A stretch of 64,000 nt of DNA from Rhyacichthys aspro. Taxonomy: Eukaryota; Chordata; Actinopteri; Gobiiformes; Rhyacichthyidae. Shown here in pieces: positions 47,301 to 60,480 of the stretch. The DNA is taken from NCBI GenBank assembly GCA_036850595.1, contig CM072154.1, positions 14,453,330 through 14,517,329 on the forward strand, read 5' to 3'. The notes beneath the pieces were generated by a model. That model was given only the letters and a program-made list of their open reading frames with translations, did no database searches and had not been told where the DNA came from. The position numbers and the translations under genes were made by a program. The number at the start of each line of letters is the position of its first letter. The first letter of the stretch is position 1.

Positions 47301-50300
47301 TGGATGCCCCAGGGAGAGGGGCTGTATAGGCGTTAGGAGTCAGGAGAATGTAGCGTGGTGCTAATAGACTGAGGGATAGCTTTCTTATGGGAACATGTGC
47401 CTGGATCCTGCTAATCCTCTCCAGCCACCAGTTTGTGGCCGTCATAGTTTTGGTTATGATGTTTTCAGAAAATAATCCATTCTTTTACTTCAATATGCTG
47501 TTGTACATCTGACCGTAAGACTAAAATTAGTTACAGATCTGAAGAAATATAAGAATTATTTTGTCTGGATCATTTTCTCACACAGTTATTTTTAGTCATC
47601 TCATGAAATGCAAAGGCACAGTTGTAAATGTGCTGTATACCATATGTGCTTTCACATCTAAATAGTTCTCTTTATGGAGCAGTCTTTATCAACATTTACT
47701 GCATCTATGGTATGTCAGTGTACTTACCTTCTCTATTTATAAAAGCTGCTTTCAGCTGAAATAAATCACAGAGCAAGCCAAAGGGACAGAATGATTTTTG
47801 AGCATTCACAGCATGATCAGTCTTCTCTTCTAGTGAATAATAGTCTCTTTTTAGTCTCTGTTGCTTTCTTTAAACATATAAATCTATACGCAGCAGTAAA
47901 GTGCTGCATAGGTGGAACAAAGGCTGTGGCTGTGGGATTGCCTTAAAGAGACTGTTTTGCATATAAAAAAATATCTATGGTTCCTTCATGTGGCATGTAC
48001 CTTGTCATCAGGGCATTTATCTGTAACACATCATCTGCAAAGATATGTTAATCGTGTTCTAACAGCTCTGAAGACATGTAAATAATTAGCTGCTGTCAAT
48101 AAAGCATGCACTGCATAATTATCAATTTAATAAAGCCTTCAACCCCGTGTTTAAAAACTGATAATATATAAGGCATAAAGGATTTAGTTAGTGACTGTAT
48201 GTGAAAATGAACTGACAAATCGAGTTAGTCACTGATGCATTAAGATCTATTTTTATAAACAACTAATTGTGAAGAATCTGTTCCGTTTCATTGGTCTGCT
48301 CCATGATCTTGTACAGCAGCAACTTTTTTTTTGCTTGTTAGATTCCTTGCCCTGGTTTTGTTCTGCTTCGTATGACAAAGACTGATTTGTTGATATTGTT
48401 TTGTTGTTATGAATCTGCCATGATAGGCGTCATTATATAAAACATTAAGTTACATGATAAACAAGCAAAGTCATAAATAATAAGGCGTTCATGTCAGTCA
48501 GAAGGTCTCAGTGTGGAAGATTTACAGACCCCTCGGACACCCCTCACCTTGAAGACCACATACCAGAAGAGCATTATTAATGTCTCTCGAAAATATATTA
48601 TGATAATCTGGAGGATTTATCATTGTATTACAAAAGAAGAATACAAGAACATCATCAAACCTTGTGTACAGGAAAACCATGACTGTATCCAAAATTTGTC
48701 AACTAGAAAATTTCAATATTTTCACTAACTTCTTGTAAGTTTTAGCCCCACATGCTGCAATTAGTCCTTTAATTTAATAATGGTTTATACAGCAAACACA
48801 TGCAAATGAAATTGAGCTGGTTGGAGTGTGGAGTCACACTGACATTTTTATTAAGAATAATGTATTCCTGTCCAGCACAGTGTGAAAATCTCACCAGTGG
48901 GGGATACAGCTGCATGTTCTGTGGCTAACATCGGCACAATTTGTATCTAAATAAACCCCTGTCCCCAGCCCCCTCCCTGTCACTCATAAACTTTGGATCT
49001 ACTTATGAAACGGAGCCAGCAAACAGCGACAGGTTGTGTCTACTCGCTGGAGTGCCACAAACATGCCGTTTAAAAATAAATGTGTGATTCCAACAGTGAG
49101 CCACGAATGAGCAGCTGCTTTCCCCATTCACTATGAGAGGAGTGTTTGTGCAAGTCGACGGCAAAACACTCCACGTCATGTACCGCCTAAATTTAGCCCG
49201 CGCTGTAAAACATACTGTCAAGTAAGAACAGACGAGGCATGAGATACGTAAGGTACAGGAACATTAAACAAATAGGGAATGTGGATTATAAAGAAATGTT
49301 TGGAATAGATGAAGTTTAGATGCACGTAGTTATAGCGTATATGCACTAATGTGATGTTAAGTAATATTTCACAGCCATTAATTCATTTGCCCCAAAGATG
49401 AAAAAGGCCTTTTGACACTGACATTGACATCTGCCAACTGAATTACCCCGTAGAGAAAAACTGTGCTTATTTATTATAAATGTATGTGTGTGTTCATATA
49501 TTGTAGTCATTCCCTTTGGGTAGATACTGTATATTCTGAATGACAAGCTCCTAAATGCCAGCTGTCCTTATCATCATGTACAGCATGCATTATGTATTGT
49601 GCAGCCAGTTCACGTGTAGAGAAATAAAATGCTGTAACTCACCAGTAAATTAATGAAATAAATAAATAAATACACACTGCTACTTTAAATAACATGGCTC
49701 CAGTTGGGGGGCAGTTGGGACACGGAAATAGATGCAGCATAACAAAACCATTCAGAGTGACAAACCATTGTTATACATTCCTGGGAGACACACACGGCTG
49801 TGAAAGTGAGAAAGCATTGGTAATCATGCCATGCGCGTTCAGTATTATGTGTAATTTCATTAGCTAAGAACACAATATGTCATATTCTGAACAATGATTA
49901 CATCTTTAACAGCGCGTTCAATGTCCTCATCTTGTTTTCTCTGCTCTTAACATTGCACCGAGATAAGTGTCCTCTATTTTGACTGAAACACAAATCTTCA
50001 CTTGGCGGAGATAATCCATCAAAACTTCATTTGATTTAGATGTTGCCTGAGTCTCGTTTTAACCTTTCTAAAAAAACTAAATGACGATCGCATTGAGGAC
50101 AGCCAAGCGAAGAGGACGATCATTACAAACATGACGGTTGTAGCTCTGGGCCTGTAAGTCTGTGAGGCACTGACACAATGACAGTCATGTCCCCCTCCTC
50201 AGACAGACTCATGCCATCTGGCCATTTGTCTTATCAGCTTGGCTAGTTTAAGTCAATCCTGTTTTGTAAAATGTAGAGAAAACTAAAAGGTCATGGAAAA

Positions 50301-51600
50301 TACTCATTTCACTTATTACCCTCTTGTAAACTCCTGGTTTTCTGATGCTGCATGCTTCTTTTGAAAATGTAGTGTATACACACAGTATTTTGTAAGTTTT
50401 TTTGAAGTCTTGCCGATTGCAGTAGCTATAGTTACTGGTCATTTTAAACAAGAACACTTTGAGCCATTTTTTGCCATAACTTTGGGCATTCAAAAGTTCT
50501 AATTAATATTTTCAAGCCGGTCTAATAATTCAGTTTATTTAGGGATAATAGTTTCACTAAGAAAAAGTTGGTTTTTTGTTTTTTTTTTAATATAACAAAG
50601 GCACTTAACATCAAGGAAACTATAAAACACTTATTTGAGAGGGACTGCTTGGCCCATGGATCCTGCTAGCATGTGCTTTCTTACATAACATGGAAACTGT
50701 GAACCTCTGTCTTTACAAAAGATCACAGGCTTAAGTTACCTTTCCAGAACAGTGAGGCCTTTTTTTCCAGTCAAACATAATCTCATATTTTATTCTTGGG
50801 CTTTATCCTGATTTTGAGTCTCTTCTATTGTAACTCTGTTTCAGTTACATAAAAAGCAATCCTTTTAGTGTAGATATATGTAGGATTAAACATATACCTA
50901 TTACCTTTCCTTGAGCCTGTTCATTGTCTTCAAATCTTATTCACACCTCATTTAGTGTCTTTTAAGTGTAGTCAAAAGCAGCACACAGCTCTTCTTCTTG
51001 TCTCTTTCCCCTCATCATTTACACAAGTTCATCAATGGAAACAATTACATCACAGACGTGGGCCTTGTGCCTGTTATGCTTGTTGCTGACAGATACATAC
51101 ATAACCCAACACCAGTGCAGACACATGTCACACAGTAGGCCAACTAGTGAACAAGAAATGAGCAGCTGCAGTTAAATATAAAAGTTCTCCATCTAATCAT
51201 GAAAATTAGACTGCTTTATGTGAAAATAAAAACATAAATAAGGTTGTGCTCTTGATTGGTTTGGAAAGACCAATTAAAAACATGTTAAACAGTGGTGCTA
51301 GACTGAAACCTTTAAACAGTGGTCTTAAATCCTGTTGGACCAATCACAAACATTTATCTAAAGCAGACTAATTCCCACTAAAGAATAAAAAGAGTTTGGA
51401 TGGCGAGCCAGGCTATGTTTTAGATCAGTCTGAAAACCAGTATTGGTCTGGAGTACCGCCACACTACAACAAAAGTACCAGGACAAAAAGTATTGCTCAA
51501 TTTTTCATGTGAGAAGGATTAAAAAACAAACAAAACAAAAAAAGCCAGTGGCACCTTTGAGCTGTTTAGTCATACATCGCCAGCTCTGTTCTGCCGAGTT
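44333..51600. other. Gene-free stretch (possible intron), no coding gene recognised
   Basis: If the exon ending at 44332 is real, this is its intron. Contains a complex block at 45.06-45.25 kb, a CTCF-like motif near 45.68 kb, and (AAAT)n near 49.65 kb. ORFs are short and unremarkable. Confidence 0.45.
49652..49671. repeat. (AAAT)n microsatellite
   Basis: About five AAAT units (aaataaataaataaata). A shorter run is at 39314-39327. Confidence 0.75.
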
Positions 51601-51634
51601 TTGTTTCGACAGCTCACTTCGGAGACCGGTGAAA

Positions 51635-51937
51635 ATGAATTATGATTCTGTGGAAAATCAAATAAATGTCATTATTGAAAGAGCTCATAAAGGGATCTAT
51701 AAACTGCAGAGGTTGATAAAACTGTGCACTAAAGACAGGACTCTGAAAAAGCAAAATGTGCTTCATGTTCTCCACAGCTGCCAATTTTTCCACAAGGGGT
51801 ACGAAAAAGCGATGGCTACTCTAAAAGAAACAAAGCGTTATACAGAGGGCGAAGTGGTTATTTATGCTGCGCTTATACTTCAGACCGCACTTGTGATGAT
51901 GATATTACAGAAATCTCTGCTCTGCTTTACTCTGTAA
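51635..51937 (+). CDS. Hypothetical 100-residue protein, unrecognised
   Basis: An intronless ORF from ATG 51635 (A at -3) to TAA 51935-51937. The frame is open further upstream to 51443, but the upstream part is low-complexity (poly-Lys/Gln) and looks untranslated. The 100 residues are mostly helical in composition: a charged N-terminal half, the segment VLHVLHSCQFFHKGYEKAM (42-60) that loosely recalls the last BAR-domain helix of ACAP/APPL-type proteins, and a hydrophobic stretch (74-92) that could span a membrane. An AATAAA lies downstream at 52538. I do not recognise the family; it may be a real small gene, a retrocopy fragment or chance. Confidence 0.35.
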   Translation: MNYDSVENQINVIIERAHKGIYKLQRLIKLCTKDRTLKKQNVLHVLHSCQFFHKGYEKAMATLKETKRYTEGEVVIYAALILQTALVMMILQKSLLCFTL

Positions 51938-52537
51938 AAGCCTTTTGCTTATGAAGTCTCAAAATATCACTTACAGAAGACTGGGCCGCTTCATTTCCGT
52001 TCAAAAACATCTCATGAACGGGTGCAAAAACATACCGCGCAGGAACAGTAAAGTCTGCCGTGGTAATACAGATAGATGCTGTAACTAAGCTGTTTGTACT
52101 GACTTGACTGAGCTCAAATCAACGTTTGTTCAAGTTTAAGCTAAGAACAGAAACAGGCTTACTAGCTTCAAGAAGAAAAAAATGTGTATGTGTGGAGAAA
52201 CTAGGATGACAATCACATTTAGGGCACTGAAATATTTCTGAAAAGCAAGTTTTCTATCAATACAGTCTCACAAACAAAGGCAAAAACCTGTCACATGTTC
52301 AGCCCACCTTTAAAGTCATTGGTCTTGGCCAGGCCTGTTCCAGGAATACACAAGATATTTATTAACCAATGAATCAAGGTCTTTGTCGTTAAACTTTGGC
52401 AGCACCTTAAAAACGTCCACTAACTTGATGCACAATTCATCTAATACTGGCTTCTGTATAATTTTATCACCCATACGTCTTTTGCTGTTAGAGCTTATGA
52501 CCTGTGCACTCTCCCAACTCTTCAACAATGCCTGTTT

Positions 52538-52543
52538 AATAAA
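52538..52543 (+). terminator. Possible poly(A) signal for the 51.6 kb ORF
   Basis: AATAAA 600 bases downstream of the stop codon at 51937. Meaningful only if that ORF is transcribed. Confidence 0.2.
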
Positions 52544-54533
52544 GCGAGCCCTCAGAAAGCATTTTGAACAAGAATTACAACCTCAGTTTATTCAACACCT
52601 GCTTTTAAGTGCATAAAGGAAAGATGAAAACCATCTCGGTACCAGGGAAGACCACATCACATGATGCACTCAAAATCACACACTAGATGGTAGTTACACC
52701 CCCATCTTCGACTAATGTTACCACAGAGCTATGCCATTTTCCACTCAAACAAAAATGCGTTAGTCCGAAAGGGAAATAACAAGTCTGTTTAAATATTATT
52801 ATTCTCCATCTGTCTGATGGCTGCCTTGAGAATCCTAACGCTGAGTGTTAGGCTTCATCACTGCTGACATTAACAGTGAAACTAATCTGTCCGGTGTGAT
52901 CCAAACGCTGCAGCCTCTCATAGTTATGTGGAAGCTAAACCGAAAAGATTCAGCCTAATGTAATTATCACTCAAAGTCTGAAGGAAAAAACAGCATGGTT
53001 GGCAGTGATTGGTTCTGCCACGTTTGTCAAGACTATGTACAATAACACTTAGTTGGAGACAATGGACACTTTAACTTATTAATTAAACTAATTTAATAAT
53101 CATCATTTACAAACACAAATATCAATGTTTATTTGCACATAGATTTACTGAGTAACAAATGCTTTAAAAAATAGCATTAGTTACAATCTTTACAGCACCA
53201 GCTCAATTTACCACAGCTTTGTTGAAAGCTCAAATGCTTTTAGCACATTTTTCTCCTTACTGTAAATCACTGCAGCCAGTTGGCGTCACAAAAGAAATGA
53301 GGTGCAGACCCCTGGAAATGAAGGAAGAAAACAATCAGCGACACACTGTTATCCTTTGTCTTTCTTCTCTCGAGCTGTGGACATCTGATTAAAATACATA
53401 AAGGAAAGACATCTCCAGGGGAGTGTTGGACGTGGTGATTATTTTACAGCGCACACAGGGATGATGAGCCCATGCCATTACATTTGGCTCTAGCCTCATC
53501 CACGTTGTAATACATCAAGAAAAATGGTGATTACAACCCACTCAACAATGCTATGTCAACATCCCAAAACCATTTAGTGTTTGGTACCAGTGCTTTAAGG
53601 GGCTTCTTTCTGTAGATAAGGGTTGTTTGAGGGCAGACACTGATGGATTGGCAAATGTGAAAATGTGCAACATACTACAATATATCTTTCACTAAGAAGG
53701 AAGCATATTCTGTTCAGTAACATCTGGTTTAGTTCATTTGTCTTGAGCATAAATCCAATCATAAATCTGTCTGTGGTCTGTCTTACAATCAACAAATCGT
53801 ACTTCAAAAGCAACATGTGATAATGGAAATGAAATAACACAAGATTAACCCAGGTTTTTTCTGTAGCTGCAGAAGTTTCACAGTGTGTACCAAACTAGAG
53901 ATAAATGACACATCACACGCTAATGCCATATGCTAGCAATTAATTAGATTACATCTTTTCTTCTTCCCTATTCCCTTGAGATGTAAAGAGACTTTTATGA
54001 TGTGGTGAACACATCTGATGTTGCTGGTAATAGAGTACTGGAGAGTTTTAGGTAACACTTTAATCCCGTGTAAGGCTCTTTATCTTTTCACATTAGTCTC
54101 TCACAGTGATGAAATATTTTTTTTCCTTGGACAGATAAATCTCCAAAGTGCATTAACATGTTTTATAGTCATTGCGGTTCCAGACCAAAAGCCAGTGATC
54201 TCCAGGATATTGCCAAGAATTACTCCTTTTAACCACAAAAAATCAGACATGTGCAGCTTTCCAAACAACATTTACATATTAATGGGAAAGTCATACAAGT
54301 GTTACAACAAATAAAACTGATTATGCATGTTGCCTGAAATCTTGCCGCCTGTAGGGCTGTCGCACAAAATGTATTGAATAGCCTTCCACTGTACACACAC
54401 CATATGATATTTTATTACATACTGGAAATTTAAATCCCATTTGTACCCTCGTTATGTCACCGGCTTACTCAGACATCACGCGGTATAGTCCTTTTCTCCG
54501 AAGTGATACACCGCGGTCTTTGTTTGTCCCCAT

Positions 54534-54559
54534 GGGGTGGGGGGTGGGGTGGGGGGGGG
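54534..54559 (+). other. G-quadruplex motif
   Basis: Four G-runs of 4, 6, 4 and 9 bases separated by single T loops. Single-base loops with runs of four or more G are the most stable class of parallel G-quadruplex. The sequence around it is a short GC-richer island (54460-54720) in AT-rich DNA. Confidence 0.75.
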
Positions 54560-56224
54560 ACTTACTGGCTTCTGTTACACACTTGTTTCATGTGCGTTAC
54601 CTGGCTCCCCTGGGACTGCCTACACCTGCGGCGGCAAGTCAAACACTACTTTCTCCTGCTGTTTCTCCATCTCATGCTTTTCACTCAGAAGTATTCACCC
54701 CGAGCGTGTGTGCCACTGAGGAGTGGTAGAAAGGCTTTGGCTGGCTACATACTGTACAGTGTATCATATTCCCTTGAATTTATCGTGCAGTGATGTTCAA
54801 ATCGGCCCTGTGTCATTACTGTAACAGCTCTTGACTCCATCTAGTGGTAGAATGTTATATAATATGATTCTAGATGACACTTGATAAGTCTTCTGTCTAT
54901 TTGTCTAAAAAACAAAACTAGAGAATAGCTATGATGTCCCTTTAACTTACCAACATCTAGATCAACATCTTTCGAGTGCAGTTTTTACATAATGGGTGAA
55001 ATAATGACGTCAAATGTTCTCAGTTCAACAGTGAGTTTTGTTTTGTTCGGCCTCTCTCTTGTATCAAAGAACAGCCTCGCAGAAAGTTGATGCAGAGAGA
55101 ATAAAAAGCATTATTAAAGTCTTGTGTTAGTCTTAGAAACAGATGACTAGGGGTTTTAAAATAAAAAAAGTGTTGACAAACCATTCAAATGTGGCTCCAC
55201 CAGTGCTGGTATTCATCACAAGGGAATGAAAATAGGCCAAAGCTGAGTCAATCCAATATGTCATCTGAACGACATCTGAAAAAGTGCCAGAATAAAGAGG
55301 TTGTTATGCGATTATTCTGTTTAGTGTGGAGGCATATCAGGTATGAATGCCCTCCAACCCTCCATGTGATGACTTGAGTAAGCAGAATGATACTCACACT
55401 GCAGGAGAGATATAGCACTGTGTTCAGTGACATGTTGCAGAGTTTCTTTTTCTGTGACACGGCAGGAATAGCAGGAATAGAGTTTTTGAGCAGAAATAGA
55501 TGCTTTAGTAAAACTGGGGTAAGGTTTGTGTCTGCTGTGGCTCCAAAGACAGTGACCTTGACAACTAAATGTGATTGAATAGAGTGGCATCAACTGTGAG
55601 TAATAGCCCTTTCACAAGGACTTCTGGGACTGAGACGTCCTACAATGTAGAACAGAGTCTCTAAATGACTGACAGCCCATTCTGTCATAAAGGTAGCCTC
55701 TCATTTTGGCAATTCATGAACTCCGACCTCTTGCACTCACACTAATACATACGTTAGTTTCTTGTTGGAATATGTCCTGAGGTTTAGTGATTTTGAGGTA
55801 AAAGAATTGCAAATGTGTCATTTTAAAATAAAGTAAGAAAGTAGTCATCATCAGTTTGAGGTACATTGTGATTTGATTAATAGCATTTGCCTGTATGTGA
55901 AGTGGTTGTAAGAGCCAGCCTACAAAAAACACAGTGTCTCTGGCATTGAACAAAACACTCTTTTAAGGTAGGCTTCTACATAAATGTTTAGTATTGTTGT
56001 AAAATAATAATAAACTTAGGTTAATCTTTAGTCTATCCAAGTTTATGCAACTGTTTATTCACTCAGTGCCCTTTTCCTAAGCAGTTTTGTAACTGGATAA
56101 CTATATACAAATTACTTAAGTCTCTGCTAAACACTCATCAAACACAAATCAACTGAAAACATGGAAGACACAGTCTTAGAGCAACAACGGAAGCATAACA
56201 AAGTGTTTTCTACCCCAGAATCAT

Positions 56225-56345
56225 TCCAGAGTGGTTAGTGGTTAGCTCGCCAAGACTGGCCCTTTCTTTGTGAAGTTTATATGTTCTCTCTGTGTCTGCG
56301 TAGGTCTACTTTAGGTGCTTCACCCAGAAACATGCACAAAGGCTC
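56225..56345. repeat. Decayed teleost interspersed repeat (tRNA-like head type)
   Basis: Reads agtggttagctcgccaag, ccctttctttgtgaagttta, atgttctctctgtgtctgcg, taggtctactttaggtgctt, and acatgcacaaaggctcc. This follows the consensus gtggttagcactgttgcctc, ggcctttctgtgtggagttt, gcatgttctccccgtgtctg, cgtgggtttcctccgggtgc. Old and diverged. Confidence 0.75.
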
Positions 56346-57152
56346 CTATGGGCAAGAAGAGATTAGCATTCTCAGCTGGAAGTTCCTGATTTAATAAAGG
56401 CTTAATAACAAATTAGTTTAGTAGTGTATGTAACTGGGGATAAAGCTATAGTTAAATGGTTGTAACAGTACAGACAAAACACAAACCGTACAGAAGAAAA
56501 TATTTTGATGTTTGTGCGACAGCTTGACCATAACCGTGCTGTCAGGAAAAGTTTTATTTGATAAAACAGAAAGTGCACATCTAATCCCTCTGCCTCCAGA
56601 CTGACTTGTCGTCTCAGTGAGTGGAACAGTTGTTACAAATGAAGAACTTTCTCCAGAGACCAAAAACATTTTTGGTACCAAGATCTAAACATGTTTCTTT
56701 CACTTTTAAAAACACTATTGCTTTCTAGGGATCATTTAAGTTTGGTGCTTGTGGCCCGGCTTAAGTACAGCTTAGAGGCACTTGGTGTCATTTAAAGCCC
56801 CAGAGGTTGGTCCAAGTAATGGTAGCACAGCAACCATCAAATCTGTCTTGTTTTATGCCTTTTATGCTTTTCCCTAAGCCAAAGAGACAATATCTGTAAT
56901 ATCCATGTTAAATTGGTACTTATGTAAGTATGACATGGTGTGTGACCTAACCAACCCCAAACATCCTGTTTAGCTTCTGCGGAGGCTGGTAGCCACAGAC
57001 AGTAATAGCATCCATTAGGTTTTCGTCACAGTGGTGAATGGAAAAGAATGTGTGTGATATTTGTGCCATAGTCCTGTGTTCAGGCAGCAGGTGACGGACA
57101 CACAAACAAGCAGTGAACTCACAGCCCATCAAACACTCCCATCACTCGCGGT

Positions 57153-57159
57153 TATAAAA
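57153..57159 (+). promoter_or_regulatory. TATA box of a candidate promoter
   Basis: TATAAAA in a CpG-containing setting (ctcgcggttataaaatcac). About 40 bases downstream, near 57195, is an initiator-like tcacttt. The candidate exon ending at 57346 follows at the right distance for a short 5' UTR. Confidence 0.45.
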
Positions 57160-57189
57160 TCACACCTCATCCCTATTTTGGCCCCGAGA

Positions 57190-57346
57190 CTTTTTCACTT
57201 TTCACGCGCTGCATTCCACTTCTGTGAATAAAACATCACCTGAGACTCACTCCTGTCTCGCTACAATTCTGCTTGCTACAAGACCAGAAATCTGAAACCT
57301 GAATTCCCAAATCACAAGGAAGCCAGATCCACGATGCAAGAACGGA
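57190..57346 (+). other. Candidate first exon: short leader, ATG and strong splice donor
   Basis: About 145 bases after the TATA box there is an ATG (57334, A at -3) followed by Gln-Glu-Arg and one base, then a donor matching the consensus exactly (A/gtaagt at 57347). The leader has no other ATG until 57334, apart from none that I could see in the stretch after 57195. The four-codon start would need a second coding exon, expected to the right, outside the window or unrecognised. The product is unknown. Together with the exon ending at 44332, it could be an alternative promoter of one gene. Confidence 0.4.
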
Positions 57347-60300
57347 GTAAGTAAAGGTTTTATAATTCCTCACACGCTCACAGATTTCTGCAATGCCCTC
57401 CGTTCAGCTCAAGGCAAGACTGGGCCTCCTTTGATTATTCCCAGGTAATGACTTATCTTTTACTGTATATATTATATATTTTGAGCTAAAGGCACTGAAG
57501 CACAGTAGACACTCATCTGAATGCTGAAGTTGAATTCCTTAAATGGATCTGAGGAAAATACAGAAAGATTAGCACAAGTGTGAATGCAGTGAATGATATA
57601 AAAGCTTTTGAGCAATGACCTGAGAATATTTTGTTTGTGCAAAACAAACAAAAACCTGTCCTGCTTTGCTTGAGTGACCGTGACAAACCTAGTGCCTATT
57701 TGTGCATGCACAATTAGAAGTGCATTTTAGGACTTGACTGAATGAAGCAGGACTATGCAAGACTGATTTGTTCTCTCAATACAAACTACAACATAACAGC
57801 AATATTGGTACTAAAGTAAAATAAAATGAACATTGATAACTGGTATAAGAAGTCAAAAATGATCATCATATTCTGACCTTAGAGGCATCAAGTAAACAAC
57901 ACCTTTTACCTTTTTCCAAACAAACTGTAAATGGGGCGAGGCTGCCAGTGGACATACAGTATTGTTCTTGTAGGTGTTGTTCTGAAAGCAGAAAAATCAA
58001 AGAATCTCCAAACTGCAACCTCCAAAAGTAATGTAAGAGAAGAGAGATTGTCATTGTTTCTTCAAAACCTAGGACTAAACCCAAACCAAACCTAATCTGA
58101 GATTAAACATTGACCTAAACCCACGTAACTATGAAGGCCTAATGCCAGGACTAATCTGGAGACTAAACATTTCTTGGGTTCTTGAAACTGTTGTTGTTTC
58201 CAAGTCAAAAGTGACCCTGGGACGACTGCTGCATCCCATCAATGTACAGCTTTATAAAAATAGAATCTGATAACATGTGTCACTCTTTCTCATCTTTGGG
58301 TCACTAAGAAAAGTCACTGAGCTTCAAAAAAATCTTCTTGTCTGCAATGACCAAGAAGTTGGGAAGTAAAGCCTGGTGCATCAATATCAAAGGCTGCAGA
58401 ACTAAATGGAAAATGTCGGTACATAACAGTGTGTATGCTGAAGATAAAAGAGGCTTTATTGAGAAACATAACACCCTGGCTTATAAAGCAAGACAATGTG
58501 TTAGCGAACATATTCATAGAAAAAACTACCATGATGTCCCTCCCTTCCCTAGAACTACACTGTGCACCTAATCCGTGTGGGTTCACTTGAGCCTGGAACA
58601 CTGTCAAAGGCTCATATTGAAAGAGACGGTCAATGGTATAAAGAAAAAAAAGTAGAGTATGCACATTATTGTTAGTGAGACTCCATTAATTAAAGTTGAC
58701 AGGCGTGGCAGGGTCTGCCCTGTGGCACAGCATCAGTCTCAGTGACCCAGCAAAATATGGCAAGTACTAGGAATGGGAGGCACTGCTGCGTGGCTCATTG
58801 AGTACAGCCCTGATCTGAAGAGGCACAGCGAGCATGTGCCTCTTTTTTTACTGAACTGTAAAAGAGCAATGTGTTGTGTGCTTGCATGCAAACATCACAT
58901 TGTATTCATCTTCCTGAGTGTGCTCTTTCACTTATCAATTAGCTTAATCACATGATTCAATTTCTTTAGTCACTGTTCTATTTAATGGGCTGTAAAACAT
59001 GCAAACCATGAATGTTGATAAGAAATTTCAAAAATATGAAGTGAACACTGGCGGTGTAATTACAGACAGCTTCAGGCAATGGACTTTGAAATAAACACTC
59101 TGCTCATGTTCCACACAGCAAAATGAAATTATGCTTGAAGTTACAGCTGTGCTCCATTTTGATTTCTCTGGTTCATTAAAGTATTTCAAGTATAAAGTGA
59201 ATTTTTGAAGCTCTGCAAGAGAATTGTACTTTGTACTGCAGCAAATGAAAAGCAAGCTGCAAACAAGAAGAAGAAAAATGTAAGCATCAAGCTGTTCGTC
59301 ATAAAAACAGACTGTTAACTCATAATAAATGAAATTCAGAATGGCCAAATGTGGTTATTATCTGCCTACAATATAAATATCAGCTAGGGTTCCTAAAGCT
59401 GATCCTAGAACAACATCTTTTCAGACCAAGATATTGTTCACAAAAAGGTGAGCGCCACATGTTTGTGTTCCAGATCCAAGCATTTGGGCGAGCCATGGGT
59501 GGTCTGTATTAGTGAGTTATTGAAAAGGTTAAAAGGTGAACAGAGATCTGAAGAAGTGTGTTTTTACACTACTCCCAGTTCCTACAGCAGTGGTATGTCT
59601 AAAGGGTCAGTCTGAGGCCTGGCCCCGGGGGAGTCTTTAACAGTTTATCTTTTGTGGTCCTGGTTAGCAGCTGGGGTTAGGACGAGGAAAAGGCTTTGCA
59701 TGGTTCTTTGAAACAACTCTCTTTTTCATTCTGAATAAATCAATATCCACAAAATGCCCTTTGTAAGATTCAAGATGCTTTGTAGACTAGAGTTGCCCTC
59801 TTTGAAATGGGAGTCAAGAAAGTATATGGCAGTGACAGGGAAAACGCATCACATGCCTCTTTTGTAAGAGATAATACAAATCAGTTACTGTTATTAGACA
59901 AGTCATAGCAAAAGTAAATCTAACTACTCCCACAACCAAACCCTGTGTGTTTAATTATAATGCCAGTGTAGGTTTGAATCAAATTTATTGCAAGTCACTT
60001 AAATCACTTAAATAACTGAAAGAGCACCCTATCTCCAATGGGCCAGACTCAGACAGTGTTTTTGGACGAGTCCTGGTCCTGTCTTCTGAGTTGCCAGACG
60101 ACTGCCTATTGTTAGACTTACCAGGTTAATCTTAGCCTGGCAGTCAGTTATGTCAGCTTTGTTTACACACTGTGTGTAGTGGGAAACACTATGTTTTCAT
60201 TGAGATGTCAGTGTGCCAGCTGAGAGAATAAGAGCTCTGACTGGGCTGCCGTCAACACTGTTCCAGAAGCAGAGGCATAAACAAGCAGACTATACCAACA

Positions 60301-60418
60301 GTATGAGGCGTCATTCTTTTCTCTGTCTCTTCATTGCACTTTTATAAATCTTTTTGGAACAACTCTATGAGATTAGGTATTTTCAGGATGATTTTTGCTT
60401 CTTTGTTTGAGATCACAG

Positions 60419-60480
60419 TGATTTCAATTCAAATTCAAAATAACTTTATTAATCCCAAGGGAAAATTCAGTTGTTAGGTC
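60419..60480. repeat. Teleost interspersed repeat fragment
   Basis: Reads aataactttattaatccca followed by agggaaaattcagttgtta, a phrase repeated across fish genomes (actttattaatcccgaaggg then aaattcaattgtta). Confidence 0.7.

Larger units (their letters stand above)
51938..57150. other. Gene-free stretch, no coding gene recognised
   Basis: Holds a minus-strand frame at 52316-52528 discussed under findings, a G-quadruplex motif at 54534-54559, and a decayed repeat near 56.23 kb. Nothing else is nameable. Confidence 0.45.
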
